NCBI GenBank assembly: GCA_016415585.1
Contig: CP066552.1
Span: forward strand, 3,968,001 to 4,032,000
Reading direction: 5' to 3'
DNA length: 64,000 nucleotides
Source of the DNA: Pectobacterium carotovorum
GTDB lineage: Bacteria > Pseudomonadota > Gammaproteobacteria > Enterobacterales > Enterobacteriaceae
Below are positions 28,008-38,364 of the stretch, piece by piece. The translations under genes were made by a program, and so were the position numbers. How positions within the stretch are numbered: the stretch's first letter is position 1; every line of letters begins with the position of its first letter. The notes below the pieces were generated by a model. That model did not search any database. It was not told the origin of the DNA and saw nothing but the letters and a program-made list of their open reading frames with translations.

Positions 28008-28094
28008 ATGCGCGTTGTCCGCAAAATCAATCAAATATTAAAAGCGTTGGGCAAAACCTATCGCGGTGTTAACCCCCACGCTATCTTCCGTTAA
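28008..28094 (+). CDS. AzuC-like very small protein, 28 aa
   Basis: 28 aa beginning MRVVRKINQILKALG and ending KTYRGVNPHAIFR, with a GGGGAT ribosome site about 9 bases upstream. Both the length and the C-terminal pattern KT-aromatic-basic-x-V-x-P-x-x-hydrophobic-FR match E. coli AzuC as I recall it, a 28-aa membrane-associated protein. The E. coli azuC transcript also acts as a carbon-responsive regulatory RNA, so this RNA may be dual-function. It shares the CRP-associated promoter with the 23-aa frame and ends before a terminator. The homology call rests on recalled sequence. Confidence 0.72.
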   Translation: MRVVRKINQILKALGKTYRGVNPHAIFR

Positions 28095-28121
28095 TCGTAC
28101 TTAAGTACGTTAACCACCATA

Positions 28122-28150
28122 AAATGGCTGCCATCCGGTAGCCATTTTTG
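28122..28150 (+). terminator. Rho-independent terminator of the small-protein unit
   Basis: The stem AATGGCTGCC/GGTAGCCATT (28123-28132 and 28137-28146) contains one mismatch, has a 4-nt loop and runs into a T-run. It ends the CRP-associated transcript after about 290 nt. Confidence 0.87.
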
Positions 28151-28276
28151 TTTCTGCATCTTTCGTTTCTGCGCCACGCATAACGAATATCTTCCCAATA
28201 TGCTGGATGGCACAAGCACCATCCTATTTCACACCCGCTAGCGTCACTTCACACAGCGAATGTTTCTGGTCATCCA

Positions 28277-29200
28277 TCAGGCGTAGAGCGACACTTCCCC
28301 TACCGGGCGGGTTTTAAAGCGACGATGCAGCCAAAGATACTGCTCAGGCGCACGCATGATTTCTTTCTCAATCACCTTATTCATATAACACGCCGCAGCC
28401 TGCTCATCGTGGTAAGGGTAATCCTGTAATTCAGGCTGAATTACCAATTGATAGCCCGAAGCATCGGGCTTGCGAATCAACACTGTCGTCATCATCGCAG
28501 GCTTCGCCAGACGCGTGATGGTGAACGTGCCGCTGGTTGTCGCCGCCTTTTTCACCGCAAAGAATGGGGCAAAAACGCTGCCTTTAGGGCCGTAGTCCTG
28601 ATCGGGAGCAAACCATACCGCTTCGCCACGCTTCAGCGCCTGTACCATGCCACGCAGATCTTTACGGTCGATCATCGCCTTGTTCGAACGAGAACGCCCC
28701 CAGGTTTGTACCATTTCCATCGCTTTATTATTGTGTGGGCGGTACATCGCCATCATCGGCTGACACAGCCCCATCGCCCTGCCGCCTAATTCCAACGACA
28801 TAAAGTGAATGCCAATTACCATTACGCCCTGACCTTTTGCGGTAGCGTGCTGTAAATGTTCCAGCCCCGACACATCAAACCAGTGACGCACGCGGCGATC
28901 GGACCAGAACCAGGCCATACCGGTTTCGACCAACGCCATTCCGAGCGACGCAAAGTTGCTATCGATCATCGCTTCTCGTTCGTCATTGGAGATCGTGGGA
29001 AAGCACAACTCAAGATTGCGTCTGGCGATCGACACCCGGCGTTTCAGGAAGATACGAGATAGACGACCCGCGCTGCTCCCGATTTTCATCAACAGCGGGT
29101 AAGGGAGTTGAACTAATAAAAACAGCAAGCCAAGGCCAAACCAAGTCGCCCAATAGCGCGGGTGGAGTAATGCCCTGGTAAATGTTTGCTTAATTTTCAT
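28277..29200 (-). CDS. lpxP: Kdo2-lipid IVA palmitoleoyl/lauroyl acyltransferase, LpxP type
   Basis: 307 aa from the ATG at 29200, chosen because it places HPRYW at residue 13-17 as in E. coli LpxP; earlier ATGs at 29209 and 29236 exist. An N-terminal membrane anchor is followed by the acyltransferase site HFMSLE (HX4E), the substrate region MYRPHNNKAMEMVQTWGR and the C-terminal RRFKTRPVGEVSLY. The wording around these motifs is closer to LpxP than to LpxL. LpxP adds palmitoleate to lipid A in cold-grown E. coli. It acts at the cytoplasmic face of the inner membrane. Confidence 0.88.
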   Translation of the reverse strand: MKIKQTFTRALLHPRYWATWFGLGLLFLLVQLPYPLLMKIGSSAGRLSRIFLKRRVSIARRNLELCFPTISNDEREAMIDSNFASLGMALVETGMAWFWSDRRVRHWFDVSGLEHLQHATAKGQGVMVIGIHFMSLELGGRAMGLCQPMMAMYRPHNNKAMEMVQTWGRSRSNKAMIDRKDLRGMVQALKRGEAVWFAPDQDYGPKGSVFAPFFAVKKAATTSGTFTITRLAKPAMMTTVLIRKPDASGYQLVIQPELQDYPYHDEQAAACYMNKVIEKEIMRAPEQYLWLHRRFKTRPVGEVSLYA

Positions 29201-29681
29201 GATACTCATCTTTAAGTGATTAACAGCGTACCGCATAAAGAATCGTTCTCATTGCGCTACATCTATCATGACACTTATTTATAGGGATTGTTTCAGCTGT
29301 GTGGAAAACTTCTTCTGACCGTTCTCTCGCATGAAGTTAAAAAACAGAACAAACATACAGATAACGCAGAGGGGATTTTGAACAGCCGATGGACGGCTAA
29401 CAACGGTGCCATCATACCTGATTAACATTCAATAATGGAGTAGCTGGATAAGAAATATTCGCCATGTCAGGCATGCATGCCTGAAGTTAACATTCTGGCA
29501 TACGTCAAAGAAAGCGACTGGCTTCCCTACCGCTGAAGTGGGGCATCGTTAATAACCCCCTGCGTCGCAGGTCTACCCGCCTACTTATAGGTTCAGTCTG
29601 AAATGCAGGGGGACAAAAAGGGGGCAATGGCCACAATTAGTAAAAATCCACCTCTTGAAGAGGTGGTTTAAAGCTGACAAC
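29201..29681. other. Gene-free stretch between lpxP and tRNA-Ile
   Basis: I see no credible gene. It holds a perfect 16-bp palindrome CAGGCATGCATGCCTG at 29468-29483, a GGGGG-rich short repeat near 29605-29625, and a hairpin CCACCTCT/AGAGGTGG at 29648-29666 followed by short T-runs on both strands. The last hairpin may be a second terminator for the minus-strand tRNA transcript. A remnant of an integration site beside the tRNA gene is possible but unsupported by any integrase. Confidence 0.4.
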
Positions 29682-29706
29682 AAAAAAACCACCTTGCGAA
29701 AGGTGG
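29682..29706 (-). terminator. Terminator of tRNA-Ile gene
   Basis: The 7-bp stem CCACCTT/AAGGTGG with a 4-nt loop is followed on the minus strand by seven U (29682-29688). It begins 30 bp after the tRNA 3' end. Confidence 0.85.
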
Positions 29707-29735
29707 CTTAATTATATGATTTTAAAGCTAAAATT

Positions 29736-29811
29736 TGGTGGCCCCTGCTGGACTTGAACCAGCGACCAAGCGATTATGAGTCGCCTGCTCTAACCACTGA
29801 GCTAAGGGGCC
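29736..29811 (-). tRNA. ileX: tRNA-Ile (CAT anticodon, lysidine type)
   Basis: 76 nt with encoded CCA. The acceptor GGCCCCT pairs with AGGGGCC, and the anticodon loop is CTCATAA. The CAT anticodon in this body is the minor tRNA-Ile whose C34 is changed to lysidine by TilS to read AUA. It resembles E. coli ileX, which also sits beside mug. A consensus-like -10 TATAAT (complement of 29824-29829) lies just upstream, followed by a GC-rich discriminator. Confidence 0.95.
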
Positions 29812-29823
29812 GAGTGGGCGGCA

Positions 29824-29829
29824 ATTATA
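29824..29829 (-). promoter_or_regulatory. -10 element of the tRNA-Ile promoter
   Basis: A perfect TATAAT on the minus strand lies 12 bp before the tRNA 5' end and is followed by GCCGCCC, the GC-rich discriminator typical of stringently controlled stable-RNA promoters. No good -35 is visible, so the call is partial. Confidence 0.55.
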
Positions 29830-29953
29830 CGGTAATGTGCTGGGGGAGGTCTATAGTCTATCTGCCAGATGGTTATTTTATGTACTCAAGATAGCTTGTT
29901 GTTATTATTATCAGAATTTACGATGCGCGTAGTCAATGGAAGTAGGGGAAGAC

Positions 29954-30457
29954 ATGATCACCGATATTCTGGCCATGAATCTTCAGGTGGTTTTCTGCGG
30001 CATTAACCCCGGGCTGTCGACGGCCCATCACGGTTACCACTTCGCTAACCCCAGTAATCGCTTCTGGAAAGTGATTCATCAGACAGGTTTTACTGAACGC
30101 TTGCTGACACCTACGGAAGAACAGCATCTGCTGGACACTAGATGCGGTATCACCATGCTGGTGGATCGCCCAACGGTTGAAGCCACCGAGCTAGGGCGAG
30201 ACGAGTTGCTGCAAGGCGGGAATGCGATTATTGAGAAGATGGAACGCTATCAGCCGCGTGCGCTGGCGGTGTTAGGGAAGCAGGCGTTCAGCCAAGCGTT
30301 TGGTATCAAGAAGGTTTCCTGGGGGCGTCAGGTGCGGTGTATTGGTGAGACACAGGTTTGGGTGCTGCCGAACCCTAGCGGGCTGAATCGTGCAACGCTG
30401 GAGTCGCTGGTTGCGTCGTATCAGGAACTGTATCAGGCATTGCAGGATGGCGTGTAA
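29954..30457 (+). CDS. mug: G/U mismatch-specific DNA glycosylase Mug
   Basis: 167 aa from the ATG at 29954, with AGGGGA four bases upstream; an in-frame ATG at 29936 is the alternative. The Mug/TDG-family active-site motif GINPGLS contains Asn18, and the minor-groove loop is NPSGLNRA. It removes uracil and ethenocytosine opposite guanine. The gene is convergent with rpoD and shares a bidirectional terminator with it, the E. coli arrangement. Confidence 0.94.
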   Translation: MITDILAMNLQVVFCGINPGLSTAHHGYHFANPSNRFWKVIHQTGFTERLLTPTEEQHLLDTRCGITMLVDRPTVEATELGRDELLQGGNAIIEKMERYQPRALAVLGKQAFSQAFGIKKVSWGRQVRCIGETQVWVLPNPSGLNRATLESLVASYQELYQALQDGV

Positions 30458-30486
30458 ATTCAGGGCTGGGCGTTCTGACAGGCAAA

Positions 30487-30514
30487 AAATAACCCCGTCG
30501 AACCGGGGTTATTT
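30487..30514. terminator. Bidirectional terminator between mug and rpoD
   Basis: The 10-bp stem AAATAACCCC/GGGGTTATTT (30487-30496 and 30505-30514) has A/T runs on both sides and serves the two convergent genes. Confidence 0.88.
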
Positions 30515-30555
30515 ATCATAGGGCTATTTAACGTGTGGATTAGCGGGGGAACAAA

Positions 30556-32391
30556 TTAATCATCCAGGAAGCTACGCAGCACTTCGGAACGGCTTGGGTG
30601 GCGCAGTTTACGCAGCGCTTTTGCTTCGATCTGACGAATACGTTCACGCGTAACGTCAAACTGTTTGCCCACTTCTTCCAGCGTATGGTCGGTGTTCATA
30701 TCAATACCGAAACGCATGCGCAGTACTTTCGCTTCACGTGCGGTCAGGCCAGCCAGTACGTCGTGTGTCGCAGAACGCAGGCTTTCCGATGTAGCGGAAT
30801 CCAGCGGCAGCTCCAGCGTCGTATCTTCGATGAAATCGCCCAAATGTGAATCTTCATCATCACCAATTGGGGTTTCCATTGAAATCGGCTCTTTCGCGAT
30901 TTTCAGCACTTTACGGATCTTGTCTTCCGGCATCAACATACGTTCAGCCAATTCTTCCGGCGTCGGCTCGCGACCCATTTCCTGCAACATCTGACGAGAG
31001 ATACGGTTCAGTTTATTGATCGTCTCAATCATGTGTACCGGAATACGGATGGTACGTGCCTGATCGGCGATAGAACGGGTGATCGCCTGACGGATCCACC
31101 AAGTTGCATAGGTCGAGAATTTGTAACCACGGCGATATTCGAACTTATCTACCGCTTTCATCAGACCGATGTTGCCTTCCTGAATCAGGTCGAGGAACTG
31201 CAAACCGCGGTTGGTGTATTTCTTCGCGATAGAAATAACCAGACGCAGGTTGGCTTCCACCATTTCTTTCTTGGCGCGGCGAGCTTTCGCTTCACCAATC
31301 GACATACGGCGGTTGATGTCTTTAACCTGCTCGATCGTCAGACCGGTTTCTTCTTCGATCTGCTGTAGCTTTTGCAGGCTGCGGGTGACGTCTTCTCCAA
31401 CATCATTCAGCTTTTCAGACCAAGGTTTGCCCATTGCTACCGCTGCTGCAAACCAGGTGTTGTTGGTTTCATTGCCAGTGAACATGGTGACAAAGTTTTT
31501 CTTCGGCATTTTGCACTGTTCAACACACAATTTGATGATCAAACGTTCCTGAGTACGGACGCGATCCATCATGGATCGCATGCTGTTAACCAAGAAATCG
31601 AACTGTTTCGGCACCAGACGGAACTGTTTGAAGACTTCGGACAGATTCAGGATTTCTTGTGCTGCCAGCGTATGGCTACGACCGTGGGCTTTTATAACCT
31701 GACGAGTCGTTTCATATTGCTCACGCAGCTCGGTGAACTTCTCACGCGCCAGTTCAGGGTCGATACTGTTGTCGTCTTCTTCTTCCTCGTCGTCTTCTTC
31801 CTCGTCGTCATCATCCATTTCTTCGGTCGAAAGTTCGGAGCCAACGTGAGTTGCGGTAGGGGCAATATCCTCTTCCGCATTAGGATCGACGAAGCCGGTG
31901 ATCAGATCGGACAGGCGGCTTTCGCCCGCTTCGACGCGGTCATACTGTTCCAGCAGGTAAGTAATGGCTTCAGGGTACTCCGCGACAGAGCATTGAACCT
32001 GATTGATGCCGTCTTCAATACGCTTGGCGATATCGATCTCGCCCTCACGCGTCAACAGCTCAACGGTACCCATTTCACGCATGTACATGCGAACCGGATC
32101 GGTTGTGCGACCAATTTCCGATTCAACACTGGATAGAACCTGCGCAGCAGCCTCTGCCGCATCTTCATCGGCATCATTGGTGTTTTCGGCCAGCAACAGA
32201 TCGTCTGCATCCGGTGCTTCTTCCATCACCTGGATGCCCATGTCGTTAATCATCTGGATGATATCTTCGATCTGATCCGAGTCGATGATATCTTCCGGCA
32301 GATGGTCATTGACCTCAGCATAGGTCAGGTAGCCTTGCTCCTTACCACGGGTGACAAGCAGCTTCAGCTGTGACTGCGGGTTTTGCTCCAT
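30556..32391 (-). CDS. rpoD: RNA polymerase sigma-70 factor RpoD
   Basis: 611 aa, near the E. coli length of 613. Region 1.1 ([20 protein letters not shown]) and a very acidic stretch around residue 190-210 are followed by the non-conserved region. Regions 2.1-2.4 follow ([37 protein letters not shown]), then region 3, and region 4.2 with the helix-turn-helix [18 protein letters not shown]. It is the primary sigma factor and the last gene of the rpsU-dnaG-rpoD macromolecular synthesis operon. Confidence 0.98.
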   Translation of the reverse strand: MEQNPQSQLKLLVTRGKEQGYLTYAEVNDHLPEDIIDSDQIEDIIQMINDMGIQVMEEAPDADDLLLAENTNDADEDAAEAAAQVLSSVESEIGRTTDPVRMYMREMGTVELLTREGEIDIAKRIEDGINQVQCSVAEYPEAITYLLEQYDRVEAGESRLSDLITGFVDPNAEEDIAPTATHVGSELSTEEMDDDDEEEDDEEEEDDNSIDPELAREKFTELREQYETTRQVIKAHGRSHTLAAQEILNLSEVFKQFRLVPKQFDFLVNSMRSMMDRVRTQERLIIKLCVEQCKMPKKNFVTMFTGNETNNTWFAAAVAMGKPWSEKLNDVGEDVTRSLQKLQQIEEETGLTIEQVKDINRRMSIGEAKARRAKKEMVEANLRLVISIAKKYTNRGLQFLDLIQEGNIGLMKAVDKFEYRRGYKFSTYATWWIRQAITRSIADQARTIRIPVHMIETINKLNRISRQMLQEMGREPTPEELAERMLMPEDKIRKVLKIAKEPISMETPIGDDEDSHLGDFIEDTTLELPLDSATSESLRSATHDVLAGLTAREAKVLRMRFGIDMNTDHTLEEVGKQFDVTRERIRQIEAKALRKLRHPSRSEVLRSFLDD

Positions 32392-32544
32392 AAGACGGTA
32401 TCCACACTTCAGAGTATTTGGGTTGGTGTCGGTCAGCGTAGTTCGCTAACAATAGCATTAGGGGTATTTTTCTTATCGCCGCGCCCCTGTAGCGGCTCTT
32501 TGCAGGGCTCAACCCTGCTATTTATCGGCAATTAAGCCTCTGTA

Positions 32545-34299
32545 TCAGTGTTTTCTGGTCAACGCCAGTTGCAACGACCAAAGCTCTTTTTTTTCTTTGG
32601 CGTTGAGCCCATGCGTTCTGTCACGGGCAATCAATGTTTCTTGTCGCTGTTTCAACAGCTGATCGTAGAGCTCTGCCAGACTGATTCTGAACTTCTCGTC
32701 GAGCTCTTCCTCTACGATCATATGGTTCCATGAAGCCATGGTTTCAAGCTGTTTGCGGTACTTGCTGTCGCGATATTTTTCCAACAGCAGGCCCATGTTC
32801 ATTCCAGGGCTGACATTGCAGGTTTTCACCAAGTCCTGAAACAGCGATAAACCAGCCACTTTGTCTTCTTCAATGCCTTCCAGCGCGAGGTCAGGCACCT
32901 CAGCCGCCAGTCTTGGGTTTTGTACTAAAAGTCCTATAAGTATACGCATAGTTGTGACTTTTAGTTGCGGCGGTTGGTAGGACTGAGCCTGCTCTGCCAT
33001 TTTTGGGAGCAGTCTGTCCAACTGACTGTCATCCAAAATGCCTAGCTTGTTGCCGAGCTGCTGGCGCAAATACAGCCGCAGTGTTTCTCCCGGTACCTGG
33101 CCTATCAGCGGTAGCACCAGCGTGCTGAGCTTGGTACGGCCATCGGGTGAACTCATGTCCACTTGCTGTTGCAGCGTCTCAAACAGAAACTGCGATAGCG
33201 GCAGGGCCTGTTCCATGCGCTGTTCAAAGGCTACTTTGCCTTCTTTACGCACCAGCGTGTCGGGATCTTCACCGTCCGGCAGGAACATAAAGCGTAGCTG
33301 ACGACCATCATTCAAATAGGGTAGCGCAGTTTCCAGCGCGCGCCATGCCGCTTCGCGTCCGGCACGGTCCCCGTCATAACAACACACCACCAGATCTGTG
33401 GCGCGAAATAGTAACTGAATGTGATCGGCGGTTGTGGACGTACCCAGCGAGGCCACCGCATAGTCAATTCCAAACTGCGCCAGCGCCACCACATCCATAT
33501 AGCCTTCAACAACCAAGAGTCGCTTGAGCTCAGCGTGGTTTTGCTGCGCTTCATACAGGCCATACAACTGGCGACCTTTATGAAAAATTTCTGTTTCCGG
33601 CGAGTTAAGGTATTTTGGGGTACCGTCGCCTAATACGCGTCCGCCGAAGGCAATCACTCGCCCCCGTTTGTCGCGGATGGGGAACATTACACGCTCGCGA
33701 AAGCGGTCATACGTTCGCCCCTGATCGTTAGTCACCAGCATGCCGGCATCGTTCAATGTGCTGCGGTCGTCATTATTACGGCCAAAGCGCTTTAAAACGT
33801 TATCCCAGCCGGGCGGGGCGAAGCCAATTGCAAAATGATTGATCACTTCTGCGCTTAAACCGCGCTGTTGCAGGTACTGCAACGCCGGCGAACCGACTGA
33901 TTGGCTTAGTGCTTGTTGATAGAACCCGCTGAGCTGTCCCATCAATTCGTACAGATTTTGTCGCTGGTGACGCTCTAACTGGGTTGGGCCAGTGCCGGTT
34001 TCATAAGGCACCTCTAGGCCGTATTGGGTAGCCAGTTCTTCAATGGTTTCAACGAATTCGAGACGATCGTAATTCATCAAAAAATCTATGGCGTTGCCGT
34101 GTGCGCCACAGCCAAAACAGTGATAGAACTGTTTGTCACCGTTTACGGTGAATGAGGGGGTTTTTTCGTGATGGAACGGACAGCACGCATGGTAGTTTTT
34201 GCCCTGCTTTTTCAGTTTGACGCGCGCGTCAATGAGATCGACGATGTCGGTGCGAGCCAGCAAGTCATTAATAAATACGCGTGGGATTCGTCCAGCCAT
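32545..34299 (-). CDS. dnaG: DNA primase DnaG
   Basis: 584 aa. The N-terminal CHC2 zinc finger (CCPFHHEKTPSFT to FYHCFGCG) is followed by the TOPRIM core (LLVVEGYMDVVAL; CCYDGDRAGREA) and the C-terminal DnaB-interacting domain. It makes RNA primers at the replication fork. It is the middle gene of the rpsU-dnaG-rpoD operon; a terminator-like hairpin in front explains its usually lower expression than rpsU. Confidence 0.98.
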   Translation of the reverse strand: MAGRIPRVFINDLLARTDIVDLIDARVKLKKQGKNYHACCPFHHEKTPSFTVNGDKQFYHCFGCGAHGNAIDFLMNYDRLEFVETIEELATQYGLEVPYETGTGPTQLERHQRQNLYELMGQLSGFYQQALSQSVGSPALQYLQQRGLSAEVINHFAIGFAPPGWDNVLKRFGRNNDDRSTLNDAGMLVTNDQGRTYDRFRERVMFPIRDKRGRVIAFGGRVLGDGTPKYLNSPETEIFHKGRQLYGLYEAQQNHAELKRLLVVEGYMDVVALAQFGIDYAVASLGTSTTADHIQLLFRATDLVVCCYDGDRAGREAAWRALETALPYLNDGRQLRFMFLPDGEDPDTLVRKEGKVAFEQRMEQALPLSQFLFETLQQQVDMSSPDGRTKLSTLVLPLIGQVPGETLRLYLRQQLGNKLGILDDSQLDRLLPKMAEQAQSYQPPQLKVTTMRILIGLLVQNPRLAAEVPDLALEGIEEDKVAGLSLFQDLVKTCNVSPGMNMGLLLEKYRDSKYRKQLETMASWNHMIVEEELDEKFRISLAELYDQLLKQRQETLIARDRTHGLNAKEKKELWSLQLALTRKH

Positions 34300-34361
34300 A
34301 AGCCCCTAGTGCATACCCTCTGTAAGGCGGTTACATTGGATATAGCTTTAAACGACAACAA

Positions 34362-34388
34362 GCCGCGCTTCCTTTCGGAAAGCACGGC
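34362..34388 (-). terminator. Leaky terminator between rpsU and dnaG
   Basis: The hairpin GCCGTGCTTTCC-GAAA-GGAAGCGCGGC on the minus strand has one mismatch and is followed by TTGTTGTC, an imperfect U-run. Its position corresponds to the internal terminator of the E. coli macromolecular synthesis operon, which lets part of the transcription through to dnaG-rpoD. Confidence 0.75.
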
Positions 34389-34451
34389 CTTACGTATGCA
34401 ACTGCTAAGTCTGCGGATTAATCACGCGTTGGAGGGAAACCCTCCTGAAAA

Positions 34452-34679
<228 letters not shown>

Positions 34680-34894
34680 TCAATAAATTCGGTTTGCCGC
34701 TGGCCTTGTGCCAGCCTTTTCAAAATGGTGCGGAATTCTACTGCAAACGTGACGCCTTTGTAAAGCATTGCGGTGATCATAAAACACCCAACCGCTGCCA
34801 GCGCAGAAATCAGGCCGCTTATGGTAGACTATCCGCAGTTTGAAGCAAGCGGCATTTTACGAATGCTTGTATCGTCATCAAAGTAGGAACAGCA

Positions 34895-35908
34895 ATGCGC
34901 GTATTGGGTATCGAAACATCCTGTGATGAAACCGGAGTAGCTATTTATGACACGGAAGCTGGTTTGCTCGCCAATCAGCTATACAGTCAGGTCAAATTAC
35001 ATGCTGATTACGGCGGCGTAGTGCCTGAGCTAGCCTCACGCGATCACGTGCGTAAAACGGTTCCGTTGATTCAGGCGGCGCTGCGCGAAGCTGGGTTACA
35101 GGCTGACGATATCGATGGCGTGGCTTACACCGCCGGCCCTGGTTTGGTTGGCGCGCTATTAGTGGGCGCGACGATAGGTAGATCGTTGGCATTCGCCTGG
35201 GGTGTACCGGCGATTCCTGTACACCATATGGAAGGGCATTTGCTGGCACCGATGCTGGAAGATAACCCGCCAGCGTTTCCCTTCGTGGCGTTGCTGGTTT
35301 CTGGTGGTCATACGCAGCTCATCAGCGTGACAGGCATTGGAGAGTACCGTTTGCTGGGCGAGTCGATTGATGATGCGGCGGGTGAAGCGTTTGATAAAAC
35401 GGCGAAATTACTGGGATTAGATTATCCCGGTGGTCCAATGCTGTCGAAAATGGCGCAGGCGGGTGATTCGCAGCGCTTTACGTTTCCGCGCCCGATGACC
35501 GATCGCCCAGGCTTGGATTTCAGCTTCTCTGGGCTAAAAACGTTTGCTGCCAATACGATTCGTAGCAACGGCAATGACGAACAAACGCGTGCTGATATCG
35601 CTCGCGCGTTCGAAGACGCTGTTGTGGATACGCTGGCGATCAAGTGTCGCCGTGCGTTGGATGAAACGGGTTTTAAACGGCTGGTTATGGCTGGTGGCGT
35701 AAGTGCCAACAGAACATTGCGGCAGCGTTTAGGCGAAGTGATGGCGAAACGCGGTGGTGGAGTGTTTTATGCACGTCCTGAATTCTGTACGGATAACGGT
35801 GCAATGATTGCCTATGCGGGCAGTGTTCGTCTGACCCATGGCGCAAGCCAGACGCTGGGCGTATCCGTTCGACCACGTTGGCCGTTGGCTGAATTGCCCG
35901 CGGTGTGA
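34895..35908 (+). CDS. tsaD: tRNA N6-threonylcarbamoyladenosine synthase subunit TsaD
   Basis: 337 aa, the E. coli length. It is an ASKHA-fold protein with [15 protein letters not shown] at the start, the metal-binding HHMEGH motif, SGGHTQL and the C-terminal [10 protein letters not shown]. With TsaB, TsaC and TsaE it makes the t6A modification on ANN-decoding tRNAs. It is divergent from rpsU as in E. coli and ends before a strong hairpin shared with argR. Confidence 0.98.
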   Translation: MRVLGIETSCDETGVAIYDTEAGLLANQLYSQVKLHADYGGVVPELASRDHVRKTVPLIQAALREAGLQADDIDGVAYTAGPGLVGALLVGATIGRSLAFAWGVPAIPVHHMEGHLLAPMLEDNPPAFPFVALLVSGGHTQLISVTGIGEYRLLGESIDDAAGEAFDKTAKLLGLDYPGGPMLSKMAQAGDSQRFTFPRPMTDRPGLDFSFSGLKTFAANTIRSNGNDEQTRADIARAFEDAVVDTLAIKCRRALDETGFKRLVMAGGVSANRTLRQRLGEVMAKRGGGVFYARPEFCTDNGAMIAYAGSVRLTHGASQTLGVSVRPRWPLAELPAV

Positions 35909-35922
35909 GTGTTCGGACGACA

Positions 35923-35954
35923 ATCGCTCCGTGTAGCTAGCTACGCGGAGCGAT
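35923..35954. terminator. Hairpin between tsaD and argR
   Basis: A 15-bp stem with one G-U pair (ATCGCTCCGTGTAGC with GCTACGCGGAGCGAT) has only TA between the arms and lies between two convergent genes. There is no clear T-run, so termination is likely but not certain. Confidence 0.65.
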
Positions 35955-35976
35955 GAATACGTAGCGAACGAGTGGA

Positions 35977-36916
<940 letters not shown>

Positions 36917-37852
36917 ATGAAAGTTGCAGTTCTCGGAGCAGCAGGTGGTATCGGTCAGGCACTCGCACTCCTCCTCAAAACCCAGCTTCCTTCAGGTTCA
37001 GAACTATCCCTTTACGATATCGCCCCAGTAACGCCGGGTGTTGCCGTCGATCTGAGCCATATTCCTACAGCAGTGAAGATCAAAGGCTATAGCGGTGAAG
37101 ATGCTAAACCAGCGCTTGTTGGTGCAGATATCGTGCTGATCTCCGCGGGTGTGGCACGTAAACCTGGTATGGATCGTTCCGATCTGTTCAACGTCAATGC
37201 TGGCATTGTGCGTAATCTGGTTGAGCAAATTGCGGTTACTTGCCCGAAAGCCTGTATCGGTATCATCACCAACCCAGTGAATACGACCGTTGCCATCGCA
37301 GCAGAAGTGCTGAAAAAAGCTGGCGTATATGACAAAAACAAACTGTTCGGCGTCACAACGCTGGATATCATCCGTTCCAACACGTTCGTTGCTGAGCTGA
37401 AAGGCAAACAGCCGCAGGACATTAATGTGCCGGTTATCGGTGGACACTCTGGTGTGACGATTCTGCCACTGCTGTCTCAGGTTCCTGGTATCAGCTTCAG
37501 CGAGCAGGAAGTGGCCGATCTGACCAAGCGTATCCAGAATGCGGGTACTGAGGTTGTTGAAGCCAAAGCGGGTGGCGGATCGGCAACGCTGTCTATGGGT
37601 CAGGCTGCTGCACGTTTTGGTCTGTCTCTGGTGCGTGCACTACAAGGTGAAAGCGGAGTGGTAGAATGTGCATACGTTGAAAGTGATGGTGAACACGCCC
37701 GCTTCTTCGCTCAGCCAGTTCTGTTAGGCAAAGACGGCGTCACCGAGCGTAAAGACATCGGCGCATTAAGTGCTTTCGAGAAAAATGCACTGAACAGCAT
37801 GCTGGATACACTGAAGCACGATATTGAGCTGGGCGAGACGTTCATTAAGTAA
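36917..37852 (+). CDS. mdh: Malate dehydrogenase
   Basis: 311 aa. The NAD-binding start is [18 protein letters not shown]; the substrate-binding region is [21 protein letters not shown] follows; the catalytic His is in GGHSGVT. It interconverts malate and oxaloacetate with NAD in the TCA cycle. Divergent from argR and followed by a strong terminator. Confidence 0.98.
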   Translation: MKVAVLGAAGGIGQALALLLKTQLPSGSELSLYDIAPVTPGVAVDLSHIPTAVKIKGYSGEDAKPALVGADIVLISAGVARKPGMDRSDLFNVNAGIVRNLVEQIAVTCPKACIGIITNPVNTTVAIAAEVLKKAGVYDKNKLFGVTTLDIIRSNTFVAELKGKQPQDINVPVIGGHSGVTILPLLSQVPGISFSEQEVADLTKRIQNAGTEVVEAKAGGGSATLSMGQAAARFGLSLVRALQGESGVVECAYVESDGEHARFFAQPVLLGKDGVTERKDIGALSAFEKNALNSMLDTLKHDIELGETFIK

Positions 37853-37878
37853 TTGCAATTGTTACAATACGCAGAGTG

Positions 37879-37915
37879 AAAAGCCGGAGATGTCGATCTC
37901 CGGCTTTTCTTTTTT
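37879..37915 (+). terminator. Rho-independent terminator of mdh
   Basis: The 13-bp stem AAAAGCCGGAGAT/ATCTCCGGCTTTT has a 4-nt loop and is followed by a T-run. Its end overlaps the stop codon of the convergent sfsB by two bases. Confidence 0.93.
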
Positions 37916-38177
37916 AATCGGGACGGATAAGTTTTTTTCTGTCTATAAGCTCATTGGTTTCTGGATTGTAATAGCGGCTGGGCCAAATCTCAGATGGGTG
38001 AATATTCAGCGCATCGGCAATAAGCCATTCCCCTTTGGGCCAAGGGCGTGAGAGCGCATTAGCTAGCGTGGATGAGCTTAACCCGGCCGCTCGCGATACC
38101 GCCGCCAGCGTCGTATTTTTCTTGCGCAGTGCAGCAATGATATCAGCGGGATGCCAGTCTTGTTTCCTTAAAATCAT
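37914..38177 (-). CDS. sfsB: SfsB/Nlp, Ner-like DNA-binding regulator
   Basis: 87 aa. The region DWHPADIIAALRKKNTTLAA and SSSTLANALSRPWPKGEWLI match the E. coli SfsB (Nlp) and phage Mu Ner winged-helix family almost throughout. Ner proteins repress phage early promoters; SfsB was described as an activator of maltose genes in E. coli. In E. coli it lies near ispB, and here it is also within 2 kb of ispB but with two Mu-type genes between. Its stop lies in the mdh terminator. A dyad 55-80 bp upstream may be its operator. Confidence 0.9.
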   Translation of the reverse strand: MILRKQDWHPADIIAALRKKNTTLAAVSRAAGLSSSTLANALSRPWPKGEWLIADALNIHPSEIWPSRYYNPETNELIDRKKLIRPD

Positions 38178-38231
38178 AATCCTTCCCTTATTTGCTATAA
38201 GACGACTGTAGATTAGTGGTATAAATAACGG

Positions 38232-38257
38232 ATGTTAGTTATATGTCGAGCTAACAT
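38232..38257. promoter_or_regulatory. Inverted repeat in the sfsB divergent promoter region
   Basis: ATGTTAG at 38232-38238 and CTAACAT at 38251-38257 are separated by 12 bp, in the 187-bp gap between sfsB (minus) and the first Mu-type gene (plus). The layout suits a repressor dimer site, possibly of SfsB itself. Confidence 0.5.
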
Positions 38258-38364
38258 GACATTATTATTTGGAAATAATATAGCATTAATTTTCCTTAAA
38301 ATTATCAATTAACTTCCAAATAAGCGCGTTTTTGTTAGGGATGGCACTATCAGGATGAAAGGCA

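Noticed and set aside
31372..32136. 254-codon plus-strand frame opposite rpoD
   Set aside because: rpoD is certain; the antisense frame is long only because of codon use in the acidic region.
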